Assembly: GCA_013297875.1 (NCBI GenBank)
Contig: JAAFIW010000002.1
Span: 1 to 64,000, forward strand
Direction of reading: 5' to 3'
DNA length: 64,000 bases
DNA from: Comamonadaceae bacterium
GTDB taxonomy: Bacteria > Pseudomonadota > Gammaproteobacteria > Burkholderiales > Burkholderiaceae_C
The notes under the pieces are model-generated. The model was not told the DNA's origin. It worked only from the letters and a program-made list of their open reading frames with translations, and did no database searches. The position numbers and the translations under genes were made by a program. Shown piece by piece: positions 26,889 to 35,446 of this stretch. Each line of letters starts with the position of its first letter. Position 1 is the stretch's first letter.

Positions 26889-27803
26889 TCAGTCGCGCTC
26901 GATTTTTAAATCGGCCGGCATGGGGATGGTGGGTGCAATGAGCTTTTGCCCCCCGGGGCCGGGCACAGTGGCCACCAGCGGTGCCACCATGTTGCGCCGT
27001 CCGGGCAGGGCAGCAGAAGAAATTTCCATGCGCACCCGGCCCGGCGTGTTGGCTTGCAGCGTGCGCCGCTCAATGAGTTGCGACGGCGGTTTGAGCGCGC
27101 CATACAAACCCATCACGGTTTTCACATACTTCTGCGTCTCGGGGTAGTTGGGAATTTTGTTGCCCGCGCGCTGCACTGCACCTTCACCGGCGTTGTAGGC
27201 GGCCAGGGCCAGCTCAATGCTGCCGGGAAACATTTTGATCAGGTCGCGCAGGTAGGCACTGCCCGCGCGGATATTGGTTTTAGGGTCGGTGAGCTTGAGT
27301 TCCAGCGGGGTTTTGACGTCGCCCTTGACACCATAGCGTTGGGCCGTGGCCGGCATCAACTGCATCAACCCCACGGCACCCTTGGGCGACACGGCGGCGG
27401 TGTCAAAACCCGACTCGGCCACGATCAAGGCTTGCAGTAACTCATAGTCGATGTTGTGGGTAGTAGAGGCTTCCTTGATGTGGTGCTTGACCTGCTTATA
27501 GCTGGGCGACACATCAAAAAACGCCAGCAACTTGGGGTTGACAGCGGGTGACACGAGCGGTGAATTTGCCGACCTGGGCGGCTGCAATATGGACGACTCA
27601 ATCAACGCCGGTTTGACGCCATTGGCCGTGTCAAAACTCTCGCCGCTTCGAAAGTACAGTTCATAGCGGTCGTCGACCCGCTCGGACGCAAAGTGCGCCG
27701 TGCCCTTGTCGTCCACAAAGCCCCACACATTGGCCAGCGCCGAGGCCGTTGCCAAGGCTGGCGCCAGGGCCAACAACAGTTTCAAAACAATCCATCGCAT
27801 CAC
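26889..27803 (-). CDS. Lytic transglycosylase with DUF4124 domain
   Basis: The 304-residue protein has a signal peptide ending near ASALA and an N-terminal DUF4124-like stretch (VWGFVDDKGTAHFASERVDD). A Slt-type goose-lysozyme fold follows, with the catalytic glutamate in VAESGFDTAAVSPKGAVGLM and the QLMPATAQRYGV motif. It cleaves peptidoglycan glycan strands in the periplasm, forming 1,6-anhydro ends. It overlaps the GNAT gene by four bases and belongs to the parE-to-parC transcription unit. Confidence 0.88.
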   Translation of the reverse strand: MMRWIVLKLLLALAPALATASALANVWGFVDDKGTAHFASERVDDRYELYFRSGESFDTANGVKPALIESSILQPPRSANSPLVSPAVNPKLLAFFDVSPSYKQVKHHIKEASTTHNIDYELLQALIVAESGFDTAAVSPKGAVGLMQLMPATAQRYGVKGDVKTPLELKLTDPKTNIRAGSAYLRDLIKMFPGSIELALAAYNAGEGAVQRAGNKIPNYPETQKYVKTVMGLYGALKPPSQLIERRTLQANTPGRVRMEISSAALPGRRNMVAPLVATVPGPGGQKLIAPTIPMPADLKIERD

Positions 27804-28318
27804 GCCATGATCTCCAGGCCCTGCGCGCGGCGCTGGGCAAATTCAGGTTGCAACATGGCCATCACGATCAGGGTCTCGTAGCCGCCACTCATGCGCACTG
27901 CATCTCGCAGCCGCCCTTCCACAATGAAGCCTTCGCTGTCATACAAAATTTTGGCTCGTGTGTTCAAGGCTTTTACATCCAGCCACAGCCGGTGCGCGCC
28001 CAACTCGTCAAACGCCACCTTTTTGGCCAAGTGCAATGCAGCCCGACCATACCCCTGCCCGGTGGGTTTGACCACCATGCGCTTGAGCTCCAGCGCCTTG
28101 TTTGGATTGCGGCACCCAATCAAAATCATGAAGCCCACGGCATTCCAAGCATCGCCGCCTTCTATGACAAAGTGCCGGAAGTCGGGGAACCGTATCGCAC
28201 CTTCATGCTGAATGCGCTCCCAGGGCGTGATGAACGGCAGGTTCGCACGGTCATTTTCCAGCGTCAGAACGAAGTCCAGGTCGCTTTGCATGGTGGGGCG
28301 AAGGCGGATACGGGTCAT
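27800..28318 (-). CDS. GNAT-family N-acetyltransferase (RimJ/RimL type)
   Basis: The 172-residue protein has the GNAT acetyl-CoA-binding motif KPTGQGYGRAALHLAKKVAF and the RimJ/RimL-like stretch HRLWLDVKALNTRAKILYDSEGF. It probably acetylates a protein N-terminus or a small amine. It overlaps the neighbouring genes on both sides by four bases, so all three are co-translated. Confidence 0.83.
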   Translation of the reverse strand: MTRIRLRPTMQSDLDFVLTLENDRANLPFITPWERIQHEGAIRFPDFRHFVIEGGDAWNAVGFMILIGCRNPNKALELKRMVVKPTGQGYGRAALHLAKKVAFDELGAHRLWLDVKALNTRAKILYDSEGFIVEGRLRDAVRMSGGYETLIVMAMLQPEFAQRRAQGLEIMA

Positions 28319-28995
28319 GTTGATTTTTGTCGACTTGGTTTGCGCACATCTGAGCGAGCATGAGCAAAAACACCAGTTGGTCTGTCCAAGCCGTGCTTGA
28401 CGCCAAGTTTTTTTATGGAAACGGCCAACCGGTCTTCATCGCAGTCAAACCATACACCTTTGAAAGCGATGAATGACTGCTTATCGTCGTATTCGACTAC
28501 ACCCTGTAAAAACAGCCTATCCAGCGCAGTTAATTTATACTTGATGGCCTTATAAGAGTTGGGCTCGAGAGCTATCGAAATATATTTATTGATGCTGTCT
28601 GGAAACTTGAAATTGGTATATTTCGCACGACCACCAACAACGATTTGTCTTTGCGACTGAATACCTAAAATATCAGTCCACGCAATTTTCGCGCACGCAA
28701 AATGAGAGATACCCTGCTTGTTTATTCTCAGGGCGGTTGGCGCTACAACAAGATAGATAATAATTGTTGTAGAGCAACTCAAAAAATAAAAGCCTGCAAT
28801 TACAGCGAAAGCGCTAGTTAGTCCGCCGTTATAGTTGCGTTCAGTCGAAGGTGGAAACCATAAAAATTCTAGTACCCCGAAACTGCCAAACGCAATCATA
28901 GCCAACGAAAAGACAACATAAAAAACAGGTAACGCCCAGACAGCCGCAATATCGAGGCCTTCTAAATCAGTAAACTCGAATTCTTTGGAGGTCAT
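28315..28995 (-). CDS. Hypothetical two-helix membrane protein, AT-rich
   Basis: The 226-residue protein has two membrane segments (about 15-40, VWALPVFYVVFSLAMIAFGSF, and about 62-87, AFAVIAGFYFLSCSTTIIIY). A soluble C-terminal part follows, with a PH-like strand pattern. No family is recognised. The start at 28995 overlaps the parE stop (ATGA) and is preferred to upstream frame extensions. Base composition is clearly richer in A and T than in parE or parC, which suggests acquisition into the operon. Confidence 0.6.
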   Translation of the reverse strand: MTSKEFEFTDLEGLDIAAVWALPVFYVVFSLAMIAFGSFGVLEFLWFPPSTERNYNGGLTSAFAVIAGFYFLSCSTTIIIYLVVAPTALRINKQGISHFACAKIAWTDILGIQSQRQIVVGGRAKYTNFKFPDSINKYISIALEPNSYKAIKYKLTALDRLFLQGVVEYDDKQSFIAFKGVWFDCDEDRLAVSIKKLGVKHGLDRPTGVFAHARSDVRKPSRQKST

Positions 28996-30959
28996 ACATC
29001 CACCTCCACCGAGTCCCCATGCAACTCCATCAATTCGCGCCGGGCCCCCGCCTCTCCCTTGCCCATCAGCTTGGTAATCAAATTCTCGGTTTGCAAAAAG
29101 TCCAGATTCCCCAGTTGCACTGGCATCAGCCGCCGGGTGTCGGGGTTTAGCGTGGTTTCCCACAGTTGCTCGGCGTTCATTTCGCCCAGGCCCTTGAATC
29201 GGCTGATGGTCCAGGCACCTTCTTTCACGCCTTCTTTGCGCAGCTTGTCCAGAATGGCGATGCGCTCGCCTTCGTCCAGTGCGTAGGTTTTAGACGCTGG
29301 TTTTTTGCCGCGCGCCGGGGCGTCGATGCGAAACAGCGGCGGGCGGGCTACATATACGTTGCCGGACTCGATCAGCTTGGGAAAGTGGCGGAAAAACAGG
29401 GTGAGCAGCAGCACCTGGATGTGCGAGCCGTCTACGTCGGCGTCGCTCAAGATGCAGACCTTGCCATAGCGCAAGCCGCTTAAATCGGGTGTGTCGTTGG
29501 GGCCATGTGGGTCGACGCCGATGGCCACCGCAATATCGTGAATCTCGGTGTTGGCAAACAAGCGGTCGCGCTCCACTTCCCAGGTGTTTAGCACCTTGCC
29601 GCGCAGCGGCAGAATGGCCTGGCTTTCTTTGTCGCGGCCCATTTTGGCGCTGCCACCCGCGCTGTCGCCTTCCACCAGAAACACCTCGTTGTGGCTGATG
29701 TCGCGGCTTTCGCAGTCGGTGAGTTTGCCGGGCAACACGGCCACGCCCGAGCCTTTGCGCTTTTCAACTTTTTGCCCAGCTTTTTGCCGCACCTGTGCGG
29801 CCTTGATCGCGAGCTCAGCCAGTTTTTTGCCGTAGTCCACATGCTGGTTCAGCCACAGCTCCAAAGCCGGGCGTACAAAACTGCTGACCAGGCGCACCGC
29901 GTCGCGCGAGTTCAGGCGCTCCTTGATCTGGCCTTGAAACTGCGGGTCCAGCACCTTGGCCGATAGCACATAGCTGGCGCGGGCAAACACGTCTTCAGGC
30001 AGGAGCTTGACGCCCTTGGGCAGCAGGCTGTGCAGCTCGATGAAGCTTTTCACGGCGGTGAACAAGCCATCGCGCAGGCCGCTTTCATGCGTGCCGCCGG
30101 CCGTGGTGGGAATCAGGTTCACATAGCTTTCGCGCACCGGCTGGCCGTCTTCGGTAAAGGCCACGCACCACTGCGCGCCTTCGCCTTCGGCAAAGCTGTC
30201 GTCGTTTTTGGCAAAGCCCTCGCCTTCAAACAGCGGAATCACCGGTTCGCCATTCAGGCACTGGGTCAGGTAGTCGTGCAGGCCGCCTTTGTAGACCCAG
30301 GTTTGCACCTCTTTGGTCTTTTCCACCGTGAGCGTGACCGACACGCCGGGCATGAGCACGGCTTTGCTGCGCAGCAAATGCACCAGCTCGGCCATGGGCA
30401 GGTGGGGCGACTCGAAGTATTTGGGGTCGGGCCACACGCGCACCGTGGTGCCCTGCTTGCGGTCGCCCTCGCCTGCGGCGCGCTTGACCAGCGGCTCCAC
30501 CACATCGCCCCCAGCAAAGGCCAAAGTGGCCACCTGGCCCTCGCGGTAGCTGGTGGCTTCCAGCCGCTTGCCCAAGGCATTGGTCACCGACACGCCCACG
30601 CCGTGCAGGCCGCCCGAAAAGCTGTAAGCCCCGCCCTTGCCTTTATCAAACTTGCCACCGGCGTGCAGCCGGGTGAACACCAGCTCGATGACGGGTGCCT
30701 TTTCTTCCGGGTGCAGGCCAAACGGAATGCCGCGGCCATCGTCTTCAATGGTTACTGAGCCATCGGCATGCAAGGTGGTTTTGATCTTTTTGCCAAAGCC
30801 CGCCAGCGCCTCGTCGGCCGCGTTGTCCAGCACCTCTTGAATCACGTGCAAGGGGTTGTCGGTGCGCGTGTACATGCCCGGGCGCTGCTTGACCGGCTCC
30901 AGGCCTTTGAGCACGCGGATGGACGATTCGGAATAGTCGCTGGGCGGTTTGACAGCCAT
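28992..30959 (-). CDS. parE: DNA topoisomerase IV subunit B
   Basis: The 655-residue ATPase subunit has the GHKL ATP site (VLDNAADEAL, DDGRGIPFG, GLHGVGVSVTNALG) and the TOPRIM domain (LVEGDSAGGSAKMGRDKESQ, LSDADVDGSH). It drives strand passage by ParC. The start MAVKPPSDYSESS at 30959 is chosen over 31004 by family comparison. Unlike in many bacteria, three genes separate it from parC, all on the same strand. Confidence 0.93.
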   Translation of the reverse strand: MAVKPPSDYSESSIRVLKGLEPVKQRPGMYTRTDNPLHVIQEVLDNAADEALAGFGKKIKTTLHADGSVTIEDDGRGIPFGLHPEEKAPVIELVFTRLHAGGKFDKGKGGAYSFSGGLHGVGVSVTNALGKRLEATSYREGQVATLAFAGGDVVEPLVKRAAGEGDRKQGTTVRVWPDPKYFESPHLPMAELVHLLRSKAVLMPGVSVTLTVEKTKEVQTWVYKGGLHDYLTQCLNGEPVIPLFEGEGFAKNDDSFAEGEGAQWCVAFTEDGQPVRESYVNLIPTTAGGTHESGLRDGLFTAVKSFIELHSLLPKGVKLLPEDVFARASYVLSAKVLDPQFQGQIKERLNSRDAVRLVSSFVRPALELWLNQHVDYGKKLAELAIKAAQVRQKAGQKVEKRKGSGVAVLPGKLTDCESRDISHNEVFLVEGDSAGGSAKMGRDKESQAILPLRGKVLNTWEVERDRLFANTEIHDIAVAIGVDPHGPNDTPDLSGLRYGKVCILSDADVDGSHIQVLLLTLFFRHFPKLIESGNVYVARPPLFRIDAPARGKKPASKTYALDEGERIAILDKLRKEGVKEGAWTISRFKGLGEMNAEQLWETTLNPDTRRLMPVQLGNLDFLQTENLITKLMGKGEAGARRELMELHGDSVEVDV

Positions 30960-30981
30960 GTTTTTGTGGGTATATGTGCTC

Positions 30982-31035
30982 TGTAGCTTATAGATGCTGC
31001 TCAAGTAGCTATCAAAAAAATAGCATCGATGAGGA
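30982..31035 (+). repeat. Decayed short repeat upstream of parE
   Basis: GTAGCTTATAGATGCTGCTC, AAGTAGCTATC and an A-run followed by TAGCATCGATGA resemble the palindromic head of the TAGCTGCTTGAGCA family. The copy is rearranged and lies in the parE promoter region. Confidence 0.45.
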
Positions 31036-31094
31036 CGTTTGAACTTGCGTTGAACCGGTGCAGGGCCTGCATTGTAGCCATCGATTGATTAAAA

Positions 31095-31114
31095 TACTGT
31101 ATAAATAAACAGAC
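31095..31114. promoter_or_regulatory. Candidate LexA (SOS) box
   Basis: TACTGTATAAATAAACAG (31095-31112) fits the LexA consensus CTGT-N8-ACAG except for one arm base and keeps the CTG-N10-CAG spacing. It lies 72 bases before the MFS gene and 137 bases before parE. A leaderless frame of 22 codons from TTG at 31116 ends with TAA overlapping the MFS start; whether it is translated is unknown. Confidence 0.45.
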
Positions 31115-31183
31115 TTTGAAGACCGAGCTATTCGACGCACGCCCGAGACTGCAAGTTCATCACGAAATCGTTAAAGTCCTTTA

Positions 31184-32413
31184 ATGACTTTTGCCCCAAC
31201 CGCCCCCGCCAAACTGTCGATGACCCAAGTGCTGCTGTGCGGCGCCATCATCGTCACCCTATCCATGGGCATTCGCCACGGCTTTGGCCTGTGGCTGCAA
31301 CCCATCACGCAAGAGCAGGGCTGGACGCGCCAGACCTTTGCGTTTGCCATTGCCATCCAAAACATTGCCTGGGGCGTGTTCGGCATTTTTGCCGGCATGC
31401 TGGCCGACAAATTTGGTGCGTTTCGGGTGCTGATTGTGGGTGCGGTGCTGTATGCGTTGGGCCTGGTGGGCATGGCCCTGTCGCCCAATTCGCTGGTGTT
31501 TGCGCTCACCGCCGGTGTGCTGATTGGCGCGGCCCAGGCAGGCACCACCTATGCCGTGATTTACGGCGTGATTGGCCGCCAGATCGACCCGGCCAAACGC
31601 TCCTGGGCCATGGGTGTGGCCGCGGCGGCGGGCTCGTTTGGCCAGTTTTTGATGGTGCCGGTCGAAGGCTTTTTGATCAGCAGCCTGGGCTGGCAGCAGG
31701 CGCTGCTGGTGCTGGGCGGCGCGGTGCTGCTGATTGCGCCGCTGGCCTTTGGCCTGCGCGAGGCGGGCTTTGCGGCGGGCAGCACCCCGGCCAAGCGTGA
31801 CCAAACCATCATGCAAGCCCTGCGCGAGGCCCTGAAATACCCGAGCTTTCAGTTGCTGATGGCGGGCTACTTCGTGTGCGGTTTTCAGGTGGTTTTCATT
31901 GGCGTGCACATGCCCAGCTACCTGAAAGACAAGGGCCTGTCGCCGCAGGTGGCCACGTATGCGCTGGCACTCATCGGCCTGTTCAATGTGTTTGGCACCT
32001 ACATCGCCGGCAGCCTGGGCCAGCGCATGTCCAAAACGCGCATCCTGTCGTTCATCTACTTCACACGGGCCGTGGTCATCTCCATCTTTTTGCTCGTGCC
32101 GCTGTCTCCCCTGTCGGTTTACGTGTTTGCCAGCGTAATGGGCCTGCTGTGGCTGTCTACCGTGCCGCCCACCAACGCGGTGGTGGCGCAGATTTTTGGC
32201 ATTCAGCACCTGTCGATGCTCGGCGGCTTTGTGTTTTTCAGCCACCAGGTGGGCAGCTTCATGGGCGTGTGGCTGGGCGGCCTGCTGTATGACACCACCG
32301 GCAGCTACGACATCGTCTGGTACATCGCCATTGCGCTGGGGGTGTTTGCGGGGCTGGTGAACCTGCCGGTGAAAGAAACCGCCATCGTGCGGGGCCAGTT
32401 GAAGGCGGTATGA
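31184..32413 (+). CDS. MFS transporter
   Basis: The 409-residue protein has twelve predicted helices with the major facilitator motif between helices 2 and 3 (FAGMLADKFGAFRVL) and the family-typical start SMGIRHGFGLWLQPITQ. This resembles the oxalate/formate-antiporter-like or monocarboxylate MFS group. The substrate cannot be told from sequence. A small membrane-protein frame follows directly. Confidence 0.85.
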   Translation: MTFAPTAPAKLSMTQVLLCGAIIVTLSMGIRHGFGLWLQPITQEQGWTRQTFAFAIAIQNIAWGVFGIFAGMLADKFGAFRVLIVGAVLYALGLVGMALSPNSLVFALTAGVLIGAAQAGTTYAVIYGVIGRQIDPAKRSWAMGVAAAAGSFGQFLMVPVEGFLISSLGWQQALLVLGGAVLLIAPLAFGLREAGFAAGSTPAKRDQTIMQALREALKYPSFQLLMAGYFVCGFQVVFIGVHMPSYLKDKGLSPQVATYALALIGLFNVFGTYIAGSLGQRMSKTRILSFIYFTRAVVISIFLLVPLSPLSVYVFASVMGLLWLSTVPPTNAVVAQIFGIQHLSMLGGFVFFSHQVGSFMGVWLGGLLYDTTGSYDIVWYIAIALGVFAGLVNLPVKETAIVRGQLKAV

Positions 32414-32414
32414 C

Positions 32415-32549
32415 GTGAAGCTGAAACCCGCCACCGCCAAATGGCTGGCCTACGCCGGGGCCACCGTGGCGCTGCTGGGCGTGTTTTTGCTCTACACGCA
32501 GCCTGACTTCATGGTGACGGTGGCGGAGCAGGTGTGGTCGTGTTTTTAG
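32415..32549 (+). CDS. Small membrane protein, 44 residues
   Basis: A GTG-started frame two bases after the MFS stop encodes 44 residues with one clear hydrophobic helix (WLAYAGATVALLGVFLLY) and charged ends. The tight spacing and intact helix suggest it is translated with the transporter, possibly as an accessory peptide. It is not matched to a family. Confidence 0.5.
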   Translation: MKLKPATAKWLAYAGATVALLGVFLLYTQPDFMVTVAEQVWSCF

Positions 32550-32550
32550 G

Positions 32551-32606
32551 TGTTTTGGGCCGCTAGCCCAGAGATTTATTGCTCAAGCAGCTATTTATTT
32601 CGTAGC
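32551..32606 (-). repeat. TAGCTGCTTGAGCA-type short repeat, reverse orientation
   Basis: Read on the minus strand, AAATAGCTGCTTGAGCAATA is followed by AATCTCTGGGCTAGCGGCCC. It starts just after the small membrane-protein gene. Confidence 0.75.
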
Positions 32607-32619
32607 AAGCTAAACGCAC

Positions 32620-32788
32620 CTGACGACCGACCTGGACAGATCGGGAGCCTGTGCAGCAGACTGCTGCACAAGTGCCGTGGTTTCACAACTGCCTGCTGTT
32701 GGATCGAGTGTCGAAACCGGCTACCCGCCTGCCGACCATTGACCAGATTGAGGCGCAGTTGAGTGGGGAATTGGGCGAGGATGATTGA
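32620..32788 (+). pseudogene. Remnant of a DUF1016 (YhcG-like) nuclease gene
   Basis: In one frame the DNA reads PVQQTAAQVPWFHNCLLLDR and continues VSKPATRLPTIDQIEAQLSG to a stop at 32786. PWFHN-LLLD is typical of an internal segment of YhcG-family proteins, and LPTI-QIEAQL resembles their extreme C-terminus. The gene therefore appears collapsed by an internal deletion and lacks its start. The 32550-32957 gap otherwise holds only two short repeats. Confidence 0.4.
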
Positions 32789-32813
32789 GTGGCAACTGTG
32801 TGTGAATTGTTGG

Positions 32814-32869
32814 TGTTTCAGGCCCCCCGCCCAGGAAATGATTGCTCAAGCAGCTATTTAATTGGTAGC
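32814..32869 (-). repeat. TAGCTGCTTGAGCA-type short repeat, reverse orientation
   Basis: The minus strand reads AAATAGCTGCTTGAGCAATC then TTTCCTGGGCGGGGGGCC. Together with the copy at 32551 it brackets the YhcG-like remnant in the same orientation. Confidence 0.75.
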
Positions 32870-32957
32870 AACCAGGTTCTGTAGCCCAATCAAAGGGGCG
32901 TTCCCACTGGTACAAATCACACATTTTGGTTATGCTGGCGCAACCAAATTAATTGAC

Positions 32958-33389
32958 ATGACGGCTTTGCGCGTAATTCTTGATACATCCGTGCTCGTCG
33001 CCGCGACCCGCTCACGCGCTGGCGCAAGCTTTCACTTGCTGTCCATCCTGCCCAGCCGCGACTTTGAAATTGCCCTCACCGTGGCGCTTTACACAGAGTG
33101 GCAGGCGGTTTTGACCCGGTCGGAGCATTTGCCGCCGGGTGCAACCGTTGAATCTGCGTTGGCTTTTTTGCGCTATCTGGCATCGCTGGCGCACTTGCAA
33201 GATGTTCATTTTCTCTGGCGACCGTTCTTGCGTGACCCAGACGACGACATGGTGCTGGAATGCGCCGTGGCCTCGGGCAGTCAATTCATCGTGACGCACA
33301 ACGTTAAAGACTTTCGTCGTTCGCAAGAATTGAAAGTGCAGGCCATCACACCTGCTGAGTTTTTGACATTTTTAAGGAGTCATCCATGA
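32958..33389 (+). CDS. PIN-domain toxin (putative toxin component, PIN_3 type)
   Basis: The 143-residue protein starts LRVILDTSVLVAATRSRAGA and has further acidic positions in RDPDDDMVLECAVA and THNVKDF, the PIN nuclease set. It belongs to the group annotated as putative toxin-antitoxin system toxin component. The start at 32958 is chosen because homology begins there. It precedes its antitoxin and overlaps it by four bases, the reverse of the usual order. Confidence 0.8.
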   Translation: MTALRVILDTSVLVAATRSRAGASFHLLSILPSRDFEIALTVALYTEWQAVLTRSEHLPPGATVESALAFLRYLASLAHLQDVHFLWRPFLRDPDDDMVLECAVASGSQFIVTHNVKDFRRSQELKVQAITPAEFLTFLRSHP

Positions 33390-33631
33390 CCGCCCTGACC
33401 GTACGACTGCCCAACTCGGTTCATCAAAAAGTGAAAGAACTGGCCGAGCGCGATGACATCTCGGTCAATCAGTTCATCGCCAGCGCCGTGTCAGAAAAAA
33501 TGGCATCGGTGATGACACTGGATTATTTGAAATCCGAAGCAGCAAAAGGCCAGCGCAGCGACTTTGACTTTTTTCTGGGCCTGGTGCCAGGTGCACCAGC
33601 GGCGCCTGGCGATGAAATGCCTAGCCCCTAG
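33386..33631 (+). CDS. Ribbon-helix-helix antitoxin (HicB/CopG-like)
   Basis: The 81-residue protein has an RHH DNA-binding domain (LTVRLPNSVHQKVKELAERD, then ISVNQFIASAVSEKM) and a disordered acidic tail expected to neutralise the PIN toxin upstream. Overlap with the toxin (ATGA) shows coupled translation. Confidence 0.8.
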   Translation: MTALTVRLPNSVHQKVKELAERDDISVNQFIASAVSEKMASVMTLDYLKSEAAKGQRSDFDFFLGLVPGAPAAPGDEMPSP

Positions 33632-33660
33632 TAGTCCTTATCCAGAGCGCTCAACCAGCT

Positions 33661-34473
33661 ATGAAAACAATAGTTATCACCGGCGCATCCGACGGTATCG
33701 GTGCAGAGATGGCGCGGCAACTGTCTGCCGCGCATGGCAAAAACCTGGGCCTGGTGCTCGCTGCGCGCAAGCAGCCCGCGCTCGAGGCCGTTGCGACGCA
33801 ATGCCAGGCGCACGGCGTGCAGACCTTGGTGGTGCCAACCGATGTGTCGGACGCTGCCCAATGCCGCGCGCTGATTGACGCTACCGTGCAGCGCTTTGAC
33901 CGCATTGACGTGCTGATCAACAACGCCGGCGTGTCAGCCCAAGCGCTGCTAAGCGAGGTGAAAACCGAAGACCTGGGGTGGTATGAAGACCTGATGCGGG
34001 TGAACCTGTGGGGCAGTGTGTGGTGCACGCATGCGGCGCTGCCTTTTTTGAAGGAATCCAAGGGCAGCATCGTGGCCGTGTCGTCGCTGGCCGGGCTGGT
34101 GGGTGTGCCGGGGCGCACGGCTTACAGCGCCACCAAGTTTGCAATGGGTGGGTTTTTTGAGGCGCTGCGCACCGAGCTGAAACCGGCTGGCGTGAGCGTG
34201 ACCCTGGCCTACCCCGGCGTGGTGGCCACGCAGATTCGCCACCACGGCTACAACGCTGCGGGCGTGGCCGCCGGTTCCAGCGGCCTGAAGGAAGACGACG
34301 CCATGCCAGTTGACACCTGCGCCCGCCTGATCATTGATGGCATGCAGGCAAGGCAGCGTGAGGTGGTGATGACCGGCAAGGGCAAGCTGGCCCGCTGGCT
34401 GAAGCTGATCGCACCGGGTGTGGTGGAAAACCTGGCACTGGCGGCGCTGAAAGACGATGTGAAACCGCGTTAA
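33661..34473 (+). CDS. Short-chain dehydrogenase/reductase
   Basis: The 270-residue SDR has the cofactor motif TGASDGIGAE, NNAG at about 88-91, and the catalytic YSATK. The substrate is unknown. Its last 48 bases have a diverged counterpart at 35943-35990, on the far side of the HigBA/SecB module. Confidence 0.85.
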   Translation: MKTIVITGASDGIGAEMARQLSAAHGKNLGLVLAARKQPALEAVATQCQAHGVQTLVVPTDVSDAAQCRALIDATVQRFDRIDVLINNAGVSAQALLSEVKTEDLGWYEDLMRVNLWGSVWCTHAALPFLKESKGSIVAVSSLAGLVGVPGRTAYSATKFAMGGFFEALRTELKPAGVSVTLAYPGVVATQIRHHGYNAAGVAAGSSGLKEDDAMPVDTCARLIIDGMQARQREVVMTGKGKLARWLKLIAPGVVENLALAALKDDVKPR

Positions 34474-34625
34474 TTTGTTGCCAGCATTCGGAAGAAGTGC
34501 TGAGCATAAAACCAGTGCCGAAATAGCCACGCACCTACAATGTCTTCTCCGAAAGTTACCGTAAAAACCTTAACCTATGAGTTAATATTCTGAAAATCCT
34601 TTCTATTCAGCGAGCAAAATTTCAT

Positions 34626-35012
34626 GTGGGAGCGGTTGTCCAAGAAAGAGCCAATGGCGCACTGGCATGTTCTCTTCTTGATGATTTCGATGAGGTCGAG
34701 GCAACTTATGAAGCATCCCGTAATCGGTTGTTGGAGTTTTTTAAGCACGTCGCCAACGGTGGCCCGCAAGCGCTGAATTCTGCGCAGTGTCATCAGGTTG
34801 ATGCGAACAACAAAATATACGAGTTCATTTCAGGCAAGCTAAGAGTGCTGTTTTTTCAAGCGGCGACAGGTCGTATGGTCATCTGCACGCACATGTTCTT
34901 GAAGAAAACACAGAAGACGCCACCCAAAGAAGTGAGCAAAGCGATCAGGGCGAAAAAAGACTACGAGCAAGCCGACAAGGCTGGACTCATTGAATGGAGA
35001 GAAGAAATATGA
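34626..35012 (+). CDS. higB: HigB-type toxin (RelE superfamily, DUF891)
   Basis: The 128-residue protein ends with the HigB signature HMFLKKTQKTPPKEVSKAI, preceded by IYEFISGKLRVLFFQ, as in ribosome-dependent mRNA interferases of the RelE fold. The frame starts with GTG at 34626, but similar residues (LKILSIQRAKFH) continue upstream to a CTG at 34590, so the true start may be non-standard. Its stop overlaps the antitoxin ATG. It is the toxin of a three-gene module. Confidence 0.8.
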   Translation: MGAVVQERANGALACSLLDDFDEVEATYEASRNRLLEFFKHVANGGPQALNSAQCHQVDANNKIYEFISGKLRVLFFQAATGRMVICTHMFLKKTQKTPPKEVSKAIRAKKDYEQADKAGLIEWREEI

Positions 35013-35446
35013 CCACGAAAAGTTTTGTTGCGTTGTACGCAAAGCTTGAGTCCACGCCTGCATACCAGGCCGAAAAGCTGGCAGTTGCTTTTTTGGTTGA
35101 GCTCAACGCCTTTATGCAGGCCCATGGTGTGTCTAATGCTGAACTGGCTCGACGCGCAGGCGTCTCGTCGGCCTACATCACCAAGGTGTTCCGCGGACCG
35201 TCCAACCTGTCACTCGAAACGCTGACCAAACTGGCAGACGCCGTTGGCTCAAAAGTGCATCTGCACTTGGCCAATAACGGTGCTGACGTGCGGTGGTTTG
35301 ATGTTTTCCAGCAGCAGCGCGCATTCAAGCGAGAGATTGAACCTGGTGCAGCCCACTTCATGCAGACCATGAGCCAACTCAAACCGATTGATCAAGAGAA
35401 ATTTGTGGAGACCTGCAATGATGAGAAATTCGCCTTTGCGGCTTAA
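35009..35446 (+). CDS. higA: HigA-type antitoxin with C-terminal extension
   Basis: The 145-residue protein has an XRE helix-turn-helix (VSNAELARRAGVSSAYITKV, SLETLTKLADAVG). About 60 further residues follow (VHLHLANNGADVRWFDVF, then a helical tail ending FAFAA). In known toxin-antitoxin-chaperone systems such an extension is the chaperone-addiction region that makes the antitoxin depend on a SecB-like protein. It overlaps higB by four bases and the SecB-like gene by 29. Confidence 0.8.
   Translation: MTTKSFVALYAKLESTPAYQAEKLAVAFLVELNAFMQAHGVSNAELARRAGVSSAYITKVFRGPSNLSLETLTKLADAVGSKVHLHLANNGADVRWFDVFQQQRAFKREIEPGAAHFMQTMSQLKPIDQEKFVETCNDEKFAFAA

Noticed and set aside
31259-32440. 393-codon frame opposite the MFS gene
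   Set aside because: His/Gln/Ala-rich shadow translation; the MFS gene has clear membrane helices and motifs.
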